Source of the DNA: a halophilic archaeon SHRA6
GTDB lineage: Archaea; Halobacteriota; Halobacteria; Halobacteriales; Haloferacaceae
Direction: 5' to 3'
Assembly (NCBI GenBank): GCA_005239175.1
Contig: SOPS01000005.1
Span: forward strand, 145,238 to 209,237
DNA length: 64,000 bases
Shown: positions 1-7,621 of the stretch, one piece after another
How the letters are laid out: every line of letters starts with the position of its first letter
How positions within the stretch are numbered: the first letter of the stretch is position 1
Notes under the pieces: model-generated
Told to the model about the DNA's origin: nothing
Database searches by the model: none
The model's input: the letters and a program-made list of their open reading frames with translations, nothing else
Translations under genes and position numbers: made by a program

Positions 1-688
1 ACACGCCCTTTGGGGGCTCGATCCCGAGACGCTTGAACAGCTCAGGGTGCCGCATGGGCAGCTCAATCATCTCGCGCACCTGATCGAGTTCATTATCAAG
101 TCCGCCGATGTCTTCGTAGGCGACGTCAGGCGACGTCATAGTACCCTCACCCGCCGACTCACCCGATCGGATCTGTTCAGCTGGCTTTTCGGAGATGCGG
201 ACCTCCGTCTCGTCGGTCACGACGACTGTTCCGCTGGGGCTCGTTGAGGCGATCTTCAGCGGCACTGCCTGGCTTTGACCGCCCATAAATCCGAACCCGA
301 GCGGCAGCTGGACGTTTTGGCCCTTCGTGACGGGCTGGCCGCCCAGCTCGCGGCGGATCAGCGAATCGATGTTCCCGCGGATGCCGAGCCGCTGTGGGAG
401 CGCGATCGTCACGCTCTCGGCTCGTGTGACCTCGGCCTTCTCGACGGTTACCTTGTCGTCAATTCCGACGTTCGCCTCCTGGCGGAGCCGTCCGTCGATT
501 CTGATCACGCCGGAGCCGTCGTCTTCGGGGTAGCCGGGCCACACGCGCGCGATCGCTGTGCCCTCGGCGGCTTCGATTCGGATAAAGTCGCCACCGCTGA
601 GTCCGAGTTCATCGGCTGCAAGCCGATCGACCGCGGCCAGACGGCGGTTCGCGTCTTTTTGTTTGAGTGGTTTGACAGTGAGTTTCAT
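1..688 (-). CDS. cdc48: Cdc48/VCP-type AAA ATPase, N-terminal part (cut by window edge)
   Basis: About 229 residues are visible, reading from ATG at 688 to the left edge with no stop. The first ~95 residues form the double-psi-barrel/N-domain of the CDC48 family (start [32 protein letters not shown]), followed by a linker and the start of the first AAA module ([20 protein letters not shown], then [16 protein letters not shown]). That last segment directly precedes the Walker A motif, which lies outside the window. Cdc48 is a hexameric cytosolic unfoldase. Its start codon overlaps the stop of the upstream Hsp20-like gene in a TCAT (ATGA) junction, so the two are probably co-translated. The family call is firm; nucleotide-binding residues cannot be checked here. 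Confidence 0.93.
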   Translation of the reverse strand, partial: MKLTVKPLKQKDANRRLAAVDRLAADELGLSGGDFIRIEAAEGTAIARVWPGYPEDDGSGVIRIDGRLRQEANVGIDDKVTVEKAEVTRAESVTIALPQRLGIRGNIDSLIRRELGGQPVTKGQNVQLPLGFGFMGGQSQAVPLKIASTSPSGTVVVTDETEVRISEKPAEQIRSGESAGEGTMTSPDVAYEDIGGLDNELDQVREMIELPMRHPELFKRLGIEPPKGV

Positions 689-933
689 TTTGCCACCGTG
701 ATGGTGAGTACGCCGTTCGCGATATCAACAGTTGCGTCGGAGCCGGGGAGTTCGAACTCCGTCTCGGCGACCCGATCGCCGTCGTCGATGACGACGATTG
801 CGGTCGTTCCGACGATGTCAACATCGATCGACGCTTCTTCGACCGGTATATCGGCCGCGATAATCCATTCGTCGTCGTACTCGTACCGACGAAGGAACTG
901 CTCGTCGCGACCAGTTCGCTGCATTGAATTCAT
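685..933 (-). CDS. Small Hsp20/p23-like acidic protein, partner of cdc48
   Basis: 82 residues. After a short basic start ([20 protein letters not shown]) the protein is almost entirely beta-strand-like: [37 protein letters not shown], and [16 protein letters not shown]. This alternation and the closing 'ANGVLTITV' are typical of the Hsp20/CS fold, but it is shorter than a classical small heat-shock protein and lacks the long N-terminal arm and I-x-I tail. It overlaps the start of cdc48 by 4 bases, suggesting one mRNA and a role as adaptor or co-chaperone; that role is inference. An alternative start at the third codon pair (second Met) would shorten it by three residues. Confidence 0.75.
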   Translation of the reverse strand: MNSMQRTGRDEQFLRRYEYDDEWIIAADIPVEEASIDVDIVGTTAIVVIDDGDRVAETEFELPGSDATVDIANGVLTITVAK

Positions 934-937
934 CTAA

Positions 938-970
938 CTAACCCACAGTTAGTCTTTCAGCTATTTAAAT
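938..970 (-). promoter_or_regulatory. Promoter and inverted repeat upstream of hsp20-like/cdc48
   Basis: On the minus strand an ATTTAAATAG TATA box lies at 962-970, about 30-37 bases ahead of the ATG at 933. Between it and the gene lies a perfect inverted repeat CTAAC-ccaca-GTTAG (938-952), covering the expected transcription start. The placement suits a repressor that blocks initiation; which protein binds is unknown. Confidence 0.55.
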
Positions 971-1103
971 CTTGTGTGCAAAATCGCAACACGTGAGTGA
1001 ATAACGATCGTACTGATAGAATTGCGGTCCACACCGCGATGTCTCAGCCACCGGCGCGCAATGTGACCGATAGTTTATGACCTTCCTGTGAAGAGATTAT
1101 AGT

Positions 1104-1877
1104 ATGAAACACGTCACCCACCACGGCCGCGAGACAGCCTACCGTGTCTTCGATCGTGGGGCCGACGGCGCGACGGTGCTTTTGATTCACGGCAGCGGGG
1201 GCACAAGCGGCATCTGGAAGTCCCAACACCGCCTCGCAGACGAGCATCAGATCGTGACGATCGACCTGAGTGGTCACGGCGAGAGCGAGGATGTGAGCTC
1301 TGCGCCAGGGTATGAGACACTGAGCGCATACGTCGACGACGTGCTCGCAGTTGCAGACGCAACGGATGCCGACACGCTGGTCGGCCATTCGATGGGCGGC
1401 GCGGTCGCGCTACAGGCGGTTCTCGACAGGGATATCGCACCCGATCGGCTCGGTCTGGTTGGAACAGGCGCGCGACTCGCCGTACTCGACGACCTCTTGC
1501 GGTGGCTCGAATCGGACTTCGACCGAGCGATCGAGTTCCTCCACGATCCCGATCGACTCTTTCACGACCCCGATCCACGGCTCGTCGAACTCTCACTCGC
1601 GGCGATCAACGACGTCGGTCAGTCGGTGACCAGCCGAGACTTTCAGACGTGTCACAGCTTCGATGTCCGCGATTCAATCGACGAAATTGCGGTGCCAACG
1701 CTTTCGATCGTCGGTGAACACGACAAGCTCACCCCGCGGCGCTACCACGAGTACTTGGCCGACGAAATGCCGGACTGTCAGCTCGCGATCGTCGAAGACG
1801 CCGCACATCTCGCGATGCTCGAACAGCCGACGGCGTTCAACGCCGCGCTCTCGTCGTTCATCTCTGAAACAGCGTAG
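1104..1877 (+). CDS. Alpha/beta-hydrolase fold enzyme
   Basis: 257 residues, full length for the family. The oxyanion segment LLIHGSGGTSG is near residues 27-37, the nucleophile elbow GHSMGG near 93-98, the acid in IVGEHDKLTP near 205, and the catalytic His in EDAAHLAMLEQP near 235. The family includes esterases, lipases, haloperoxidase-like and C-C hydrolases, and the sequence does not fix the substrate. There is no signal peptide, so it is cytosolic. ATG at 1104 is preceded by an AT-rich TAGTTTATG element about 25-30 bases upstream, compatible with a nearly leaderless transcript. It is convergent with panB. Confidence 0.88.
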   Translation: MKHVTHHGRETAYRVFDRGADGATVLLIHGSGGTSGIWKSQHRLADEHQIVTIDLSGHGESEDVSSAPGYETLSAYVDDVLAVADATDADTLVGHSMGGAVALQAVLDRDIAPDRLGLVGTGARLAVLDDLLRWLESDFDRAIEFLHDPDRLFHDPDPRLVELSLAAINDVGQSVTSRDFQTCHSFDVRDSIDEIAVPTLSIVGEHDKLTPRRYHEYLADEMPDCQLAIVEDAAHLAMLEQPTAFNAALSSFISETA

Positions 1878-1885
1878 GGGAAGTT

Positions 1886-1944
1886 AGAACAGATCGTCCA
1901 GTTCAGAAACAGTGTGGTGAAGCTCAGAACAGATCGTCCAGTTC
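1886..1944. repeat. 40-bp-period partial duplication of the panB 3' end
   Basis: The 19-mer AGAACAGATCGTCCAGTTC occurs at 1886-1904 and again at 1926-1944. The second copy encodes the last residues of PanB (ELDDLF plus stop); the first lies in the 3' flank. The bases just left of each copy (GAAGTT / GAAGCTC) are also similar, so a unit of about 40 bp seems to have been duplicated at the gene end. Confidence 0.8.
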
Positions 1945-2796
1945 TGGATCGGTTTGGCTGTGTTCGTCGGCCGGGAACTCGCCAGTTTCGACCGCCTCAC
2001 GGTAGCGATCGATCGCCGTCTCCATCTCAGCTTTCACGTCGCCGAACTGTGCAGAAAACGGCGGCGATCGCTCTGCGAGGCCGAGGACGTCAGTGATCAC
2101 GAGGACCTGGCCGTCGCAGTGAGTACCCGCACCGATGCCGATCGTCGGGATCGACAGCTGCTCAGTCACCTGTTCGGCGACGTTTGCGGGGATGTGTTCC
2201 AACACGAGCGAAAACGCTCCAGCCTCCTGGTGTTCGCGTGCGGTCGCAAGAAGCCTCCGAGCTGCGTCGACGGTGGTTCCCTGCCGACCGTATCCGCCGA
2301 GCTGATTGACGCTTTGGGGGGTTAATCCAAGGTGTGCCATCACCGGGATTCCCAGCTGTGTCAGCCGTTCTGTCAGCTCGACGGTGTGGGGGCCGCTTTC
2401 GATTTTGACCGCGTCTGCGCCGGCCTCTTTTAGCATTTCACCGGCATTGTGAATCGTTTCAGCCTCGTCGACGCCAAAGGAGAGAAACGGCATATCGGCG
2501 ACGACGAGGGCGTTGTCAGTCGCTCGGGCGACCGCCGCGGTTCGGCTTTTGACTTCCTCGATCGTCACCGGGAGGGTCGACTCGTAGCCGAGTACCGCGT
2601 TGCCCATGCTGTCGCCGACGAGGATCACGTCGATTCCCGCTTCATCGATGATCCGTGCGGTGGGCGCGTCGTAGGCGGTGAGCATGGTGATTGGCTCGGA
2701 GCCAGCCTGTTCGCGGAGCCCCTGTGTCGTGACCATGCTCGCCAGTTCGATCGCCCGTGAATAAACCATCACGGTTTTGCCTGACACTGTTGCCAT
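1924..2796 (-). CDS. panB: 3-methyl-2-oxobutanoate hydroxymethyltransferase (ketopantoate hydroxymethyltransferase)
   Basis: 290 residues. PanB makes ketopantoate from 2-oxoisovalerate with 5,10-methylene-THF in the CoA pathway. Visible family signatures are MLTAYDAPTARIIDEAG, the metal-site strand VDILVGDSMGN-like IDVILVGDSMGN, the ALVVADMPFLSFG strand, DAVKIE (lysine of the active site), GLTPQSVN, FSLVLEHIP and IPTIGIGAG. A TATA-like AGTATATCC at about 2825-2833 supports the ATG at 2796; the family usually begins nearer MVTTQGLREQ, so ATG 2736 is an alternative that would give 270 residues. It uses the same THF cofactor pool as the one-carbon genes further right. It is convergent with the hydrolase. 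Confidence 0.95.
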   Translation of the reverse strand: MATVSGKTVMVYSRAIELASMVTTQGLREQAGSEPITMLTAYDAPTARIIDEAGIDVILVGDSMGNAVLGYESTLPVTIEEVKSRTAAVARATDNALVVADMPFLSFGVDEAETIHNAGEMLKEAGADAVKIESGPHTVELTERLTQLGIPVMAHLGLTPQSVNQLGGYGRQGTTVDAARRLLATAREHQEAGAFSLVLEHIPANVAEQVTEQLSIPTIGIGAGTHCDGQVLVITDVLGLAERSPPFSAQFGDVKAEMETAIDRYREAVETGEFPADEHSQTDPELDDLF

Positions 2797-2883
2797 TGGG
2801 ATTGAAGTCGATGCGATGTGTCGGATATACTATGACAGGGGCTGAGCGTTGATCTCGCCAGTGATCACGGCTACAGATACTGA

Positions 2884-3111
2884 ATGATGCCACATCGCCA
2901 TATCGAACCGCTCGTCGTTCACACTGTGGATCGTATTAGCTACGTCAACGAATCCTTCCTCTCGCTGTAGAATATTAGCTCACGAGACGAGGTTATCGGT
3001 CGATCGATATTCGAACTCATTTCGGAAGCTGATTGTGAGCCGATAGCCGAACAGTTTGACCGGCTCATCGACGGGAGTGCCTCGGCACTTGGACTCACTA
3101 TCGAGCTGAAA
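2884..3111 (+). pseudogene. Eroded PAS-domain coding segment with in-frame TAG, upstream of the LOV kinase
   Basis: Reading from ATG 2884 in the frame of the kinase gives MMPHRHIEPLVVHTVDRISY, then VNESFLSL, an amber TAG at 2968-2970, then NISSRDEVIGRSIFELISEA and onward without another stop into the kinase Met at 3112. RISYVNESFLSL plus DEVIGRSIFEL is ordinary PAS sequence, so this looks like a PAS domain interrupted by one nonsense codon. A stretch before DRISY also looks shortened. No ATG, GTG or TTG occurs in frame between the TAG and 3112. A sequencing error at the TAG is possible. Confidence 0.65.
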
Positions 3112-4614
3112 ATGAACGGGAAGCGAGGGCCACCAGTCGTTGCGTTGAGTTCCCCCGTCGTGTGGGACGACCGTGAGCACATTCAGACCACATTCATTGA
3201 TATCTCCGAGCGGCTATCCGTGTCAGGGTTGCCAGATTACGCGCTAAATGAGGTCCCCACAGGCATTTCAATTGCTGATATCACACGAGACGATCAGCCA
3301 CTCATATACATCAACGACATGTTTGTCGAGCTAACTGGATATCCTCGCGAAGAGGTGATCGGGACCAACTGTCGATTTTTGCAGGGCGAGCGGACCCGTG
3401 AAGAGCCAGTTGCGAAAATGCGCGCAGCGATCGAGGCCCGCGAACCCGTCACTGTCGTGTTGCGTAACTACCGAAAAGACGGCTCCATGTTCTGGAATCG
3501 AGTAACCCTTACCCCTATCACCGATGAGACAGGCACCGTTAGGTACTACCTTGGATTTCAAGAAGACGTCTCTGAGCAGAAGCTGTACGAAAAAGAGCAG
3601 GCGATTTTCAAAAAACACGCCGAAGCAGCAGAGCAGGCGATATTCATTACTGACAGAGCAGGAACAATAGAGTACGTCAACCCCACTTTCGAGCGGATGA
3701 CGGGCTACAGCGCTGAGGAGGCAATTGGGCAGAGCCCAAGGCTGATCAAATCGGACCAACAGGACGATCGCTTCTACACAGAGCTGTGGGAGACAATCAC
3801 CGCAGGAAATATCTGGGAGGCTGAGGTCATAAACCGAACAAAATCCGGCGAGCTGTACAAGGTGCATCAACAGATCGTCCCGATTACGAACGATCGCGGC
3901 GAAATCACTCACTTCGCGGCGATCGAACGCGACGTGACGGATACACGGTTCGCAGAGCAGGTATTGGACGTGATGAATCGCGTCTTGAGACACAACGTCC
4001 GGACGTCGGTGAACGTCATTGACGGCTACGCGGAACTCTTGGCCAACAACATAGAAGACCCGGAACTGCGTGCGGCTGCACGCATAATCAGGGAGCGATC
4101 GGAAGTACTTGAAAAGATTAGCGATCGGACCGCCGAGATACAGGGGTTGTTCAAGCGCCGCAAGGACGCAAAATCGCTTCCAGTGGGGAACATTGTGGAG
4201 TTCGTCGAACGAAACCGCCAGCAGTATCCGGAGGCAGACATCGACGTCCAGATCAATGCCAACACGGACATGGAAATCAAAAACGGCGGCTTGCTGCAGT
4301 CTGCGATCGACGAGGCGATCGAAAACGCCGTAGTTCACAACGATCAGCCGGTCGCAAAGATCGAGGTGCGGGTCTGCAAGCCCGAGGAGACCGCAGACGT
4401 ACACATTGAGATTGCCGACAACGGCCCAGGAATTCCAAGCGCCGAGTGGGAAATCATCACCGTTGGTGAAGAAACACCGTTGGTTCACAGCAGCGGGATC
4501 GGGCTGTGGCTCATTTATTGGACTGTGACTGCACTAGGTGGAGCTGTCGAGTTGACTGAAAATGATCCCCGCGGCAGCGTGCTTACTTATCGCGTTCCTG
4601 TGGTGATCGACTGA
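3112..4614 (+). CDS. LOV-PAS sensor histidine kinase (putative blue-light receptor)
   Basis: 500 residues from the first in-frame ATG. Residues ~1-33 are the tail of a PAS domain broken upstream. Residues ~42-150 form a LOV-type PAS: INDMFVELTGYPREEVIG, then GTNCRFLQ with the photo-adduct Cys near residue 87, NYRKDGSMFWN and YYLGFQEDVSE. A second PAS spans ~155-278 (AIFITDRAGTIEYVNPTFER). The H-box NRVLRHNVRTS, of the halobacterial type, is near 293. The ATPase domain has ENAVVHND (N box), IADNGPGIP (G1) and SSGIGLWLI (G2). There are no membrane segments, so it is soluble. FMN binding and light response are inferred from the intact GxNCRFLQ motif. No response regulator lies beside it. Confidence 0.9.
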   Translation: MNGKRGPPVVALSSPVVWDDREHIQTTFIDISERLSVSGLPDYALNEVPTGISIADITRDDQPLIYINDMFVELTGYPREEVIGTNCRFLQGERTREEPVAKMRAAIEAREPVTVVLRNYRKDGSMFWNRVTLTPITDETGTVRYYLGFQEDVSEQKLYEKEQAIFKKHAEAAEQAIFITDRAGTIEYVNPTFERMTGYSAEEAIGQSPRLIKSDQQDDRFYTELWETITAGNIWEAEVINRTKSGELYKVHQQIVPITNDRGEITHFAAIERDVTDTRFAEQVLDVMNRVLRHNVRTSVNVIDGYAELLANNIEDPELRAAARIIRERSEVLEKISDRTAEIQGLFKRRKDAKSLPVGNIVEFVERNRQQYPEADIDVQINANTDMEIKNGGLLQSAIDEAIENAVVHNDQPVAKIEVRVCKPEETADVHIEIADNGPGIPSAEWEIITVGEETPLVHSSGIGLWLIYWTVTALGGAVELTENDPRGSVLTYRVPVVID

Positions 4615-4678
4615 CAGCGGTTTCTCTGGACCCGTCTCGAACCGCAACTGCATTGACGATCGGCAGACAAGGGAGGGT

Positions 4679-4939
4679 GTGCCCGAACTCATCGAACGGA
4701 CCGACCCCGACGGCGTCGACTTCGGGTGGGTAATGCAGATGACGTTTGTGCTTACGATTCTCGTGGGCGCACCGATCGTCGCGGTCCTGTCTGCCTTCGT
4801 TGGTCTCCCCGACTGGGGGACGCGCGCCGTGTTCGCTATTCGGGTCGGCGCACCGATCTGGCTGTGTACGTCGATCGGGCTGTTCTTTTACGAGCGACGA
4901 CGCGTCGCCGCCGAGTCGAGCGACGACGCAGACTCGTGA
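4679..4939 (+). CDS. Small two-helix membrane protein, haloarchaeal, function unknown
   Basis: 86 residues from a GTG start. The N terminus is polar (MPELIERTDPDGVDFGWVMQ); two hydrophobic helices follow (FVLTILVGAPIVAVLSAFVG and AIRVGAPIWLCTSIGLFFY); the tail is acidic (AAESSDDADS). It resembles a haloarchaeal family of unknown function that I recall as DUF5822, but I cannot confirm the number. Its 3' end overlaps the convergent nadE-like gene by about 50 bases. No function is proposed. Confidence 0.65.
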   Translation: MPELIERTDPDGVDFGWVMQMTFVLTILVGAPIVAVLSAFVGLPDWGTRAVFAIRVGAPIWLCTSIGLFFYERRRVAAESSDDADS

Positions 4940-5745
4940 CATCGTGTGCACACCGCGGCAACGAGGCTTGGATCAACGTCAAGCCGATCGGCGATCGTCG
5001 CCTCATCTACGTCGTCATCGACAGCAAGCGCCAGCACGCGATCGATTGTCTCGTAGGACGCCTCAAGATCGTCACTGTCAACGTACGCCGGAAGCACACC
5101 GGGCGTGGCATCGTCGGTCCGCACGAACGCTGGCACGTCGAGGGCCTCTGCGATCGCGTCCACTTGCGTTCGGAACAGGTGCCCGATCGGCAGCACGTCC
5201 GCCACGCTGTCGTCATGGGTGCGAGAACATCCCAATAAGCGTTCGCTTCGGTTGGCTGTGCCGACAACGAGTCGACCGGTTTCGGTCCCAACGAGCCACG
5301 CCATCGTGGCACGAAGCCGTGCAGCGAGAGTGTTCGCCGTAACTGCGTCACCGTGCAACGAGACGCGATCGGGAGTGTGCCCCACGAACTGCGTATATAG
5401 CGGGTGTAATTGAACAGTGTCGAACTCGATGCCGAGTGCCTCAGCGATCGCTTCGGCGTCGTGCGCGGTGCCTTCGTGTTTCATACAGGGCATAATGAGC
5501 CCATAGACGCGGTCCGCACCGAGGGCCTCTACCGCGAGCGCAGCGGTGACCGTCGAGTCGAGCCCGCCGCCAAGCGTGACGACGATGCCGGTCGCATCAG
5601 CTGCCGCAGCGCGATCGCGGAGGAAGCCACTGATTCGATTGACCTCGGTGTCCCAACTGTCTTCGGTGACTGACGTACCCAGATCGTCGGGAGGGTCGTC
5701 AGGAGGTTCGGGACGCGAGGGCGAATACAGCGATGGATGTCTCAT
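4888..5745 (-). CDS. NAD+ synthetase-like ATP-pyrophosphatase, divergent
   Basis: 285 residues, the normal length of NH3-dependent NadE. It keeps the overall pattern: a PP-loop-like LGGGLDSTV, GLIMPC, TANTLAARLRATMAWLVG, GTANRSERLLG and ADVLPIGHLFRTQV. Several usual NadE features differ. The PP-loop is GGGLDS rather than SGGxDS, the KYGDGxVD segment reads THDDSVAD, and SPGLxP reads TPGVLP. It may be a second, altered NadE or a relative using another substrate. A GGTATTTAC element at ~5771-5778 fits a promoter. The final ~20 residues are Ser/Arg rich and overlap the convergent neighbour. Confidence 0.75.
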   Translation of the reverse strand: MRHPSLYSPSRPEPPDDPPDDLGTSVTEDSWDTEVNRISGFLRDRAAAADATGIVVTLGGGLDSTVTAALAVEALGADRVYGLIMPCMKHEGTAHDAEAIAEALGIEFDTVQLHPLYTQFVGHTPDRVSLHGDAVTANTLAARLRATMAWLVGTETGRLVVGTANRSERLLGCSRTHDDSVADVLPIGHLFRTQVDAIAEALDVPAFVRTDDATPGVLPAYVDSDDLEASYETIDRVLALAVDDDVDEATIADRLDVDPSLVAAVCTRCHESASSLDSAATRRRS

Positions 5746-5945
5746 TCAGTTGCGGATCGCCGAAGCAACCGTAAATACCCTCTGTCAATACGATTTAAGG
5801 ACGTACATACTGTTCTTTCTGTATGATCGCTATAATCCGGATTTAGCAACCAGAACACACAGGAATTTCGAAGTATAGACTACGAATAACAGTATAAGGT
5901 CTATTAATCCAAACGTTTATTAAATTGAGACTGTTCGAACTGTAC

Positions 5946-6482
5946 ATGGCAACTGTTCAGCTGAGTTCGTCACAGAAACGTATTCTCACCGCGCTCGTGA
6001 GCCAGTACCGCGAAGGAGACTCGCCGGTAAACGGCAGAACCCTCGGGGAGGCGATCGATCGTAACCCCGGAACGATCAGAAACCAGATGCAGACGCTTCG
6101 CGCGATCGGGCTCGTCGAAGGGGTCGTCGGACCGAAGGGTGGCTACATCCCAACGCCGAAAGCCTACGAGGCACTCGATATCGAGCGGATGGACGAGCCT
6201 GCCCGCGTCCCAGTTGAGCGCGACGGCGTGCCGATTGATGACGTTAATGTCGAGGAGATCGATCTCGCAACCGTGTACAATCCCGATATGTGCCGGGCCC
6301 GGGTCGTCCTGCGGGGACCAATTGGCGCGTTTCGCGAGGGCGATCACGTCTCCGTGGGACCGACCCCCTCGACCGGCCTCCGTATCTCCGGCGTTGTCGA
6401 CGACACCGACACTGCCGACAACCTGCTCGTCATGGAGATTCGATCGATGGACGTTCCCGGCGAGACGTCAGTTCCTGCCTGA
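5946..6482 (+). CDS. Winged-helix transcriptional regulator with C-terminal beta domain
   Basis: 178 residues from ATG 5946 (MATVQLSSSQKRILTALV). Residues ~8-65 form a winged helix: RTLGEAIDRNPGTIRNQMQ (recognition helix) and LRAIGLVEGVVGPKGGYIP (wing). The C-terminal ~100 residues are beta-rich with GDHVSVGPTP, LRISGVVDDTDTADN and LLVMEI, resembling the effector-like part of archaeal HTH regulators that pair with CBS-type proteins. A TTTATTAAA TATA box at 5916-5924 fits a leaderless start at 5946 better than the upstream TTG at 5925. The target is unknown; the convergent neighbour is a CBS-domain membrane protein. Confidence 0.8.
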   Translation: MATVQLSSSQKRILTALVSQYREGDSPVNGRTLGEAIDRNPGTIRNQMQTLRAIGLVEGVVGPKGGYIPTPKAYEALDIERMDEPARVPVERDGVPIDDVNVEEIDLATVYNPDMCRARVVLRGPIGAFREGDHVSVGPTPSTGLRISGVVDDTDTADNLLVMEIRSMDVPGETSVPA

Positions 6483-6505
6483 TTGGTGCCGCCAACGACA
6501 ATCAG

Positions 6506-7570
6506 TCACCGCGAAATCCGTCGATCGAGCGGGTCTTCGAGTTCACCCATCACCGCTTCCAGCGCATCTGTTGCTGTAAGAAGCCCAATAACTTCGCCAT
6601 CGTGTAACACAAGCGCAAGCTCTTGATCTTCTGTCTGGAACTGATCGAACGCGTCGCTGACGGTCGTCCCCGACGCCAGCGTCATCGGTGGTGCCGCAAT
6701 CTCGGTGAACGAGACGGTTCCATCGGCAAGTTCGTCGTAGTGGTCGATAATTGACGGCGCGTAGACAATTCCGAGAAAGTCGGTGAGTGATTCGCCCACC
6801 AATGGGAACCGGGTGTGTGGCGTATGGCGGATACGATCGAGGTTTTTCTCGGTTGAGAGCGTCGTCGAGAGGGCGACGATATCCTCTGGCGGTACCATGA
6901 GTTCGTCAACGGGGCGGTCACCAATATCAAGGGCGCTCAGGACCTCTTCGCGGCGGTCTTCTGAGACTTCGCCCGCTTTGAGGAGTGAATCGATGCGATT
7001 CCGCAGTTGGGCGCGAGATTCAAGCGCCTCCTCGCCGGTTTCGAGCCACGCGCCCGTCATTTCGATTCCAAACAGTTTGAGTGTCGCCTTCGCGATGCCG
7101 TCTCCCAGCGTGATCACCGGAGAGATGAGCCGGTTGAACCAGTACAGCGGTGTTGCGCCATACCGGCACACCATCCGGGACCGCTCGACACCGAGGTAGG
7201 TCGGCGTCTGTTCGCCGTGAGTGAGGTGCAAGAGATTGATGATGGCGAACGCAAGGAGTCCGCCGGCACCGATCGACGCGAGCGGCGTGGCGACGAAGTA
7301 CGGCTCGAACAGCATCGCGAGCGCTGGTTCGGCGATGATCCCAACGGCAATACTGGACGCCGTGATACCGACCTGGCACGTCGTCAGATAGATCTCCAGG
7401 TCGTTGGTCATCTTCCAGGCCCGCTCGAGGGCCGCCGTGCCGTCAACGAATTCGTCTTCGGTGAACTGCCGGGCCCGGGTAAGCGCGAACTCGATCGCCA
7501 CAAAAAATCCGTTTGTCAAAATGAGGAGCACGCCGGCGATAAGCCGGAGTGTAAGCTCGATCGGCGTCAT
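6506..7570 (-). CDS. CNNM/CorC-like DUF21 membrane protein with CBS pair
   Basis: 354 residues. The N-terminal ~180 residues are the DUF21 (CNNM) transmembrane domain: hydrophobic helices at LRLIAGVLLILTNGFFVAIE, TCQVGITASSIAVGIIAE and LASIGAGGLLAFAIINLLH, with GEQTPTYLGVERS in place of the usual GEQxPK segment. Two CBS motifs follow (DELMVPPEDIVALS; TRFPLVGESLTDFLG; ELALVLHDGEVIGLLTATDA). It stops after the CBS pair, so the C-terminal CorC/HlyC domain seen in many bacterial relatives is absent. The family acts in Mg2+/Co2+ or Na+-coupled export; the transported ion is not determined here. Confidence 0.88.
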   Translation of the reverse strand: MTPIELTLRLIAGVLLILTNGFFVAIEFALTRARQFTEDEFVDGTAALERAWKMTNDLEIYLTTCQVGITASSIAVGIIAEPALAMLFEPYFVATPLASIGAGGLLAFAIINLLHLTHGEQTPTYLGVERSRMVCRYGATPLYWFNRLISPVITLGDGIAKATLKLFGIEMTGAWLETGEEALESRAQLRNRIDSLLKAGEVSEDRREEVLSALDIGDRPVDELMVPPEDIVALSTTLSTEKNLDRIRHTPHTRFPLVGESLTDFLGIVYAPSIIDHYDELADGTVSFTEIAAPPMTLASGTTVSDAFDQFQTEDQELALVLHDGEVIGLLTATDALEAVMGELEDPLDRRISR

Positions 7571-7621
7571 CAGGTACGACTACCACGGGCCTCACCAAAG
7601 AAGCACAGGGACGCACACCAA

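Noticed and set aside
2968..2970. TAG read as pyrrolysine in the PAS-kinase gene
   Set aside because: Haloarchaea are not known to decode TAG as Pyl, no pyl gene is in the window, and the surrounding PAS looks eroded. A nonsense mutation or base error is simpler.
3331..4488. 385-residue antisense ORF under the LOV kinase
   Set aside because: It mirrors the kinase codons, has no family features and has no promoter.
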